Of a DNA stretch of 45,329 nt, positions 41,347 to 45,329 are shown piece by piece (the stretch's first letter is position 1; each line of letters begins with the position of its first letter). Source of the DNA: Chloroflexota bacterium (GTDB taxonomy: Bacteria; Chloroflexota; Dehalococcoidia; DSGV01); contig JAJYLG010000007.1 of the NCBI GenBank assembly GCA_021787985.1, forward strand, positions 30,883 to 76,211. Reading direction: 5' to 3'. The notes below the pieces were generated by a model. The model ran no database searches and had not been told where the DNA came from. It saw only the letters and a program-made list of their open reading frames with translations. A program made the position numbers and the translations under genes.

Positions 41347-42732
41347 ATGGAGATCCTGGTGGTCGGCACGAGCTACAAGACGGCGCCGCTGACCCTGCGC
41401 GAGCGCCTCGCCTTCCCCCCCTGGGCGCTCGGCCCCGCCCTCGACGAGCTCGCCGCCGTCGTGCCCGAGGGCGTCATCCTCTCCACCTGTCACCGCGTCG
41501 AGCTCTACGCCGCCGCGCCCGACCCCCAGCTCGCCATGGCCGCCCTCGAACGCTTCTGGTGCCAGCAGCGCGGCCTGCCGCTCAGCCTGCTCGAACCCCA
41601 CCTCTACCGCCTCACCGCCAGCGCCGCCGCCCAGCACCTCTTCTCCGTCGCCTGCGGCCTCGACTCGGCCGTCATCGGTGAGGCCCAGATCCTCGGTCAG
41701 GTCCGCGATGCCCTGCTCGCCGCCCTCCAACACCACGCCGCCGGCCTCACCCTCTCCGCCCTCTTCCGCCACGCCCAAGCCGCTGGCAAGCGCGCCCGCG
41801 CCCAGACCACCATCGGCCGCCGCGCCGCCTCCACCAGCTCCGCCGCCGTCGAGCTCGCCCTCCACCTCTTCGGCGACCTGCGCTCCTCCCGCGTCCTGCT
41901 CGTCGGCGCCGGCAAGATGGGCCACCTGGTGGCACGCAACCTCCTCCAGAAGAGCGTCGCCGGCATCGCCGTCGTCGGCCGTACCTCGGACCGCGCCCGC
42001 CAGCTCGCCCTCGACTGCGGCGGCGACGTCGCCCTCGCCCGCCTCGAGGAAGGGCTCCGCTCCTGCGACATCGTCATCACCTGCACCACCGCCCCCCACT
42101 ACGTCCTCCACACCCAGACCCTCGCCCGCGTCATGGCCGAACGCCCCGCCCGCCGCCTCCTCCTCATCGACCTGGCCGTCCCGCGCGACGTCGAGCCCGC
42201 CGCCGCCGACCTCCCCGGAGTCCGCCTCTTCAACATCGACGACCTCCAGCACATCGTCGACGCCAACCTCAGCAGCCGCCAGGCCGAGGCTGCCAAGCTC
42301 GCTCCCCTCCTCGCCCAGGAGCTCGCCCGCTTCCAGCGCTGGCTCGCCACCCAGTCCGTCGTCCCCACCATCGCCGCCCTCCGCCGTCACGCCGAGGACA
42401 TCCGCCGCCGCGAGCTGGCCCGCACCCAGGCCGTCCTCGCCCCTCTCTCCGACGACGACCGCCGCCGCATCGAGGCCCTCACCCTCGCCATCCAGAAGAA
42501 GCTCCTCCACGACCCCATCGCCCTGCTCCGCGCCGCCGCCCTCGGCGGTCAGGGCGACCTCACCGCCCGCTTCGTCCGCCGCCTCTTCGCCCTCGACGAC
42601 ACAGACCACGGCTACCGCGCAGGGCCGGCAGACGGCGAGATCGCCGGTCCTCGACTCCCCTCCGGCCACGGCCGAAGAGGCGCGGTGGGGCAAGCCCCCG
42701 CGCATGTGCCCATGGATACACATGTGCCGTGA
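41347..42732 (+). CDS. hemA: Glutamyl-tRNA reductase
   Basis: 461 residues. Makes glutamate-1-semialdehyde from glutamyl-tRNA, the first step of tetrapyrrole synthesis. Landmarks: VVGTSYKTAPLTLRERLAF, catalytic Cys48 in LSTCHRVELY (the family usually reads CNR), GEAQILGQVRDA, and the NADPH-binding VLLVGAGKMG. IDLAVPRDVEP and the C-terminal dimerisation helices are present. GGGAGGAG precedes ATG 41347; a frame starting at 41311 lacks such a site. The last about 45 residues run beyond the family end and include a GTGGGGCA repeat. Sharing the operon with cytochrome genes ties heme precursor supply to cytochrome production. Confidence 0.92.
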   Translation: MEILVVGTSYKTAPLTLRERLAFPPWALGPALDELAAVVPEGVILSTCHRVELYAAAPDPQLAMAALERFWCQQRGLPLSLLEPHLYRLTASAAAQHLFSVACGLDSAVIGEAQILGQVRDALLAALQHHAAGLTLSALFRHAQAAGKRARAQTTIGRRAASTSSAAVELALHLFGDLRSSRVLLVGAGKMGHLVARNLLQKSVAGIAVVGRTSDRARQLALDCGGDVALARLEEGLRSCDIVITCTTAPHYVLHTQTLARVMAERPARRLLLIDLAVPRDVEPAAADLPGVRLFNIDDLQHIVDANLSSRQAEAAKLAPLLAQELARFQRWLATQSVVPTIAALRRHAEDIRRRELARTQAVLAPLSDDDRRRIEALTLAIQKKLLHDPIALLRAAALGGQGDLTARFVRRLFALDDTDHGYRAGPADGEIAGPRLPSGHGRRGAVGQAPAHVPMDTHVP

Positions 42733-43243
42733 CCAACGGCCTCATCGCACCTGTAACCAAGATGTGAGTCGAGGCGGATGGACGGGTCGTTGCCCTGGGG
42801 TGACGCTGGATCTGGAGATACGAACAATTGTGCAAGGACGAGGCGCTGAACAGGTGCAGGAATCGAGACCGCCAGCCTCCCTTGCTGTCCCCCGTGTACG
42901 CGCCGGCCGCCGAGGGCCTCGCGTGGGACGGAAGCGAGGAGGTCTCGCGGAACGCAGCGGAAGTTCGTGGCGTCCGTCGCGGTGCAACTCCCCTCGGCTG
43001 GCACCGCCGCGCATGGAGCCGCTCCGTCAAAGACGGGCTCACTTCAACCAACGTGCAATCGACTCGCACGGCGCCGGTTGTGACATGCCCGTGAGCATTG
43101 CGTTGGACGCGGTAACGATGACCGGGCGGAGATCGTCCCTACGGGAGATCCGGGCCTTCATGGATGGAACGCAAGGCGGCCTCGGCCCCGGCACGCCGCG
43201 GCCGCCGCGGTAGGCCGTGGGCGAAACGAGGAAGCGTGGACCA
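42733..43243. other. 511-nt region without a recognised gene
   Basis: No frame here shows a family I know. A small stem GCCGT-GACCA-ACGGC (42726-42740) straddles the hemA stop. Further stems are GCGGTGC/GCACCGC (42979-42985 and 43001-43007) and GAGCC/GGCTC around 43015-43040. An 88-codon ATG frame (42828-43094) lacks a ribosome site and domain features. The region may hold a structured RNA, a remnant of a mobile element, or only spacer. Confidence 0.4.
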
Positions 43244-44203
43244 ATGGCGACGAACGACTACTTCGCGGTCCTGGGCGTGGGCAGGGACGTCAGCCAGGAC
43301 GACCTCGAGGCGCGGTACCGCGAGCTGTCGGACTACCTCGCATCGCCGGCCATCCCCACGCATCTGCGCCAGTGGGCCGCCGAGCAGGCCGCGCTGGTGG
43401 ACGAAGCGTACGCCGTGCTCTCCGACCCGGAGCAGCGGCTGGCGGTTCGCTCGCGCCCGATCGCGCCCGCCGGGGCCGCTCCTCAGCCCACCGCGGCCGA
43501 CGGCCAAGCGCGGGCAGGCGCGACGCGTGACTCGTCCTCGGCGGCGGAGCGCGCCCGGACCGGGCGGTCCACCGCGGAACCGGCGGTCCCTGAACGGCGT
43601 TCGGGGCCGCGGCCTGGCCCGTTGGTGCTGGGCGTCCTGATCGGGCTCGCGGCGCTGGGCGGCGCGGTCCTGGCGCGGTACGGCGTCCCGGGTCTCGGGC
43701 AGGCGAAGGCCCGGCCCACCCCGACAGCGACCGGCGCCGCTGCCGCCTTCGACACCAAACGGGTGGCCGACCTGATGGCCGTCGTGCAGCGTGACCCCTC
43801 CAACAAGGACGCCCTCTTCGAGCTGGGAGAGACGTTCTTCACCGCGAACCAGTGGGAGCCCGCCATCACCTGGTTCTCCAAGCTGGTGGCCATCGACCCC
43901 AACAACGCCCACGCGCGCACCGACATCGGCACCGCCAACTTCAACCTCGGCCGTTTCGATGAGGCGAAGCAGTCCTGGCTGGCCGTGCTCCAGATCGACC
44001 CCAACGACGTGCAGGCGCACTACAACCTCGGGTTCCTCTACGCCAACGTGGAGCCCCAGGACCTGCCCGCCGCTCGCAACGAGTGGCAGAAGGTCATCGA
44101 GCTCGCGCCGGGCTCGAGCCTGGCGAAGACCGCGCAGGTGCACATGGACGCCTTGGCGAAGGGTACGGCGACACCGACGCCCACGGCGACGCCGGGGCGT
44201 TAG
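43244..44203 (+). CDS. J-like domain and TPR membrane protein
   Basis: 319 residues. An N-terminal J-like segment (about 1-65: MATNDYFAVLGVGRDVSQDD to VLSDPEQRLA) is followed by an Arg/Ser/Ala-rich linker, a membrane helix (about 135-155), and three tetratricopeptide repeats (about 180-295: ALFELGETFFTANQWEPAIT, HARTDIGTANFNLGRFDEAK, VQAHYNLGFLYANVEPQD), then a Thr/Pro tail. The HPD tripeptide of active J-domains is missing, so DnaK stimulation is unlikely. ATG at 43244 follows GAGGAAGC; GTG at 43217 is possible. It precedes ccdA and resB, and CcmH/NrfG-like TPR parts often help cytochrome c maturation, which fits. Confidence 0.78.
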   Translation: MATNDYFAVLGVGRDVSQDDLEARYRELSDYLASPAIPTHLRQWAAEQAALVDEAYAVLSDPEQRLAVRSRPIAPAGAAPQPTAADGQARAGATRDSSSAAERARTGRSTAEPAVPERRSGPRPGPLVLGVLIGLAALGGAVLARYGVPGLGQAKARPTPTATGAAAAFDTKRVADLMAVVQRDPSNKDALFELGETFFTANQWEPAITWFSKLVAIDPNNAHARTDIGTANFNLGRFDEAKQSWLAVLQIDPNDVQAHYNLGFLYANVEPQDLPAARNEWQKVIELAPGSSLAKTAQVHMDALAKGTATPTPTATPGR

Positions 44204-44239
44204 GCGCGCGAGACGTGAGAGGGTAGGAGGCGCTGCGGC

Positions 44240-44950
44240 ATGGACGGTGGCAACGTAACACTCCTGGTCGCCTTCACGGCCGGCGTGCTCTCGTTCGTCT
44301 CGCCGTGCGTGCTGCCGCTGGTGCCGGTGTACATCGGCCACATGGTCACCATCTCGGCGCGGGAGCGCGGACCCTCGGTCCGGCTGGTGAGCTTCCTGCA
44401 TGGCGTGGCGTTCGTCGCCGGCTTCTCCCTCGTCTTCGTGGCCTTCTGGACGGCGGTCGGGCTCGTCAGCTTCGTCGTCCTGGACAACGCCCGCTACCTG
44501 CGCTACGCCGCCGGCGCCGTGCTCGTCTTCATGGGCTTACACCTGCTGGGCATCATCAACGTCGGCATCCTCAACCGACCGCACGGCTTCCGCGCGGGCG
44601 CCGGCAGCAAAGAGAGCTACGCTCGCTCGCTGGTCATGGGGATGTGCTTCGCCGCCGGCTGGACGCCCTGCATCGGACCGGTTCTCGGCGGCGTCATCGG
44701 GCTCGCGCTCACGGGAGAGAGCATGACGAAGGGCACGGCGCTGCTCATCAGCTACTCGGCCGGACTGGGGCTGCCGTTCCTGGCCATGAGCTTGGCGCTC
44801 GAGCGCATCTCCGGCGGCCTGAAGCGGCTGCGGCCCGTGCTGTGGGCTGTGCCGCTGCTGAGCGGACTGCTGGTGATCGCCATCGGGATCCTGATGCTGA
44901 CCAACGGCCTGGTGCGGATCACTCGCTTCTTCGACTGGGGCTACGTGTAG
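44240..44950 (+). CDS. ccdA: Cytochrome c biogenesis thiol:disulfide transporter CcdA
   Basis: 236 residues, six transmembrane helices. The two redox cysteines lie in the standard CcdA contexts SPCVLPLVPVYIGH (near residue 23) and GWTPCIGPVLGG (near 142). CcdA passes electrons across the membrane to keep apocytochrome CXXCH thiols reduced in System II maturation. GTAGGAGGCGCTGCGGC precedes the ATG. It is followed at once by resB. Confidence 0.94.
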   Translation: MDGGNVTLLVAFTAGVLSFVSPCVLPLVPVYIGHMVTISARERGPSVRLVSFLHGVAFVAGFSLVFVAFWTAVGLVSFVVLDNARYLRYAAGAVLVFMGLHLLGIINVGILNRPHGFRAGAGSKESYARSLVMGMCFAAGWTPCIGPVLGGVIGLALTGESMTKGTALLISYSAGLGLPFLAMSLALERISGGLKRLRPVLWAVPLLSGLLVIAIGILMLTNGLVRITRFFDWGYV

Positions 44951-44963
44951 CGGAGGGATGACG

Positions 44964-45329
44964 ATGCGACGTGACAGCGCGGCAGGACGGGGGAGCCGGG
45001 AGGGACAGAGCACGGCGCAGCCGGCGCGCGCGCTCCGGTGGTCGCGACTCGGCGGCGACGTGGAGATCAGCGGGCGCGTGTGGCACTTCTTCACCTCGGT
45101 TCGCCTGGCGCTGATCCTGATCCTCCTGCTTGCGATCGCGTTCATGGCCGCCATCCTGCTCGAACAGGTCCCACCCTCCGTCCTGGCCGACCACGCCGCC
45201 TACGCCCAGTGGCTGGATCGAGCCCGCACCAAGTACGGCGTGTGGACCGGGCTGTTCGACGCGCTCCGGCTCTTCGACGTCGTTCACTCCCTCTGGTTCC
45301 GGCTGCTGGTCGGCCTGCTGACGATGAAC
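44964..45329 (+). CDS. resB: ResB/Ccs1 cytochrome c synthase component, 5' part only
   Basis: 122 codons to the right window edge. An N-terminal Arg/Ser/Ala-rich stretch leads to RVWHFFTSVRLALILILLLA, the ResB first-helix signature, and EQVPPSVLADHAAY. ResB with ResC/CcsA exports heme and attaches it to CXXCH. The ATG at 44964 is preferred because GGAGGG abuts the ATG at 44958, giving a good distance only to 44964. resC/ccsA is expected beyond the edge. Confidence 0.9.
   Translation, partial: MRRDSAAGRGSREGQSTAQPARALRWSRLGGDVEISGRVWHFFTSVRLALILILLLAIAFMAAILLEQVPPSVLADHAAYAQWLDRARTKYGVWTGLFDALRLFDVVHSLWFRLLVGLLTMN

Noticed and set aside
41233-42723. Long frames on both strands across hemA (also 41678-43213 on the plus strand)
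   Set aside because: They arise from the strong third-position C bias of hemA; translations are Ser/Pro/Ala or Glu/Val-Gly repeats without family features.
42828-43094. 88-codon plus-strand frame in the gap after hemA
   Set aside because: No ribosome site and no recognisable composition or motif of a real protein.
42733-43243. Cobalamin or other known riboswitch upstream of ccdA
   Set aside because: I could not find the conserved core boxes of any riboswitch I know.

Overview
The window looks like one chromosomal segment of a GC-rich free-living bacterium. My best guess is Chloroflexota or a neighbouring uncultured lineage. Three things point there: long Thr-Pro-Ala linkers in exported proteins (e.g. 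around 38460-38630), a Bacillus/Chloroflexota-type menaquinol:cytochrome c reductase (short cytochrome b plus subunit IV fused to cytochrome c), and System II cytochrome c maturation genes. This placement is inference. I see no rRNA, tRNA, CRISPR array, intact insertion sequence or prophage.

Region 1 (1-18050) is a catabolic block for an unidentified carboxylic, probably aromatic, substrate that is handled as a CoA thioester. On the minus strand at the left edge sits half of a split MaoC-type hydratase. On the plus strand follow a lone diiron Paa-like protein (754-1485), two phenylacetate-CoA-ligase-like enzymes each followed by a small protein (1806-5540), an IclR regulator (5849-6634), and a tightly packed set of two cupins, a CDC48-like double AAA+ ATPase and a complete Liv-type ABC importer with a fused LivM-LivG (6784-15127). 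A second promoter then drives a PaaA-PaaB-PaaC-PaaD-like set (15471-18050) with no PaaE reductase in view. The obvious reading is uptake, CoA activation, oxygenase attack and cupin ring cleavage, but the substrate cannot be read from sequence.

Region 2 (18079-23070, minus strand) holds a PAS-LuxR regulator, an LLM-type flavin/F420 oxidoreductase, a hot-dog thioesterase, an amidohydrolase, a MaoC hydratase and a CitE-like lyase. These could process acyl-CoA products of region 1. An 18-bp palindrome is shared between 1556-1573 and 20079-20096, which hints at co-regulation of regions 1 and 2.

Region 3 (23071-28850) has an inverted pair of short palindromic repeats, a NarL/NarX-type two-component system whose kinase carries six clustered cysteines, a tandem array of hairpin-bearing 71-72-bp units, and two radical SAM enzymes of the siroheme-dependent heme pathway (AhbC and an AhbD-like protein).

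Region 4 (29089-45329, plus strand) is a respiratory, cytochrome-rich block. It contains a Rieske protein with an unexpected receiver-like N-terminal domain, cytochrome b6-type QcrB, QcrC, diheme and hexaheme cytochromes built from one repeated module, a decaheme protein, TPR and NHL-propeller proteins, a second hexaheme protein, a 1007-residue octaheme protein, HemA, a J-like/TPR membrane protein, CcdA and the start of ResB. I count 33 c-type heme attachment motifs from QcrC to the octaheme protein. The block combines quinol oxidation, multiheme electron carriers, heme supply and cytochrome maturation, and may be a route for electrons to the cell surface.
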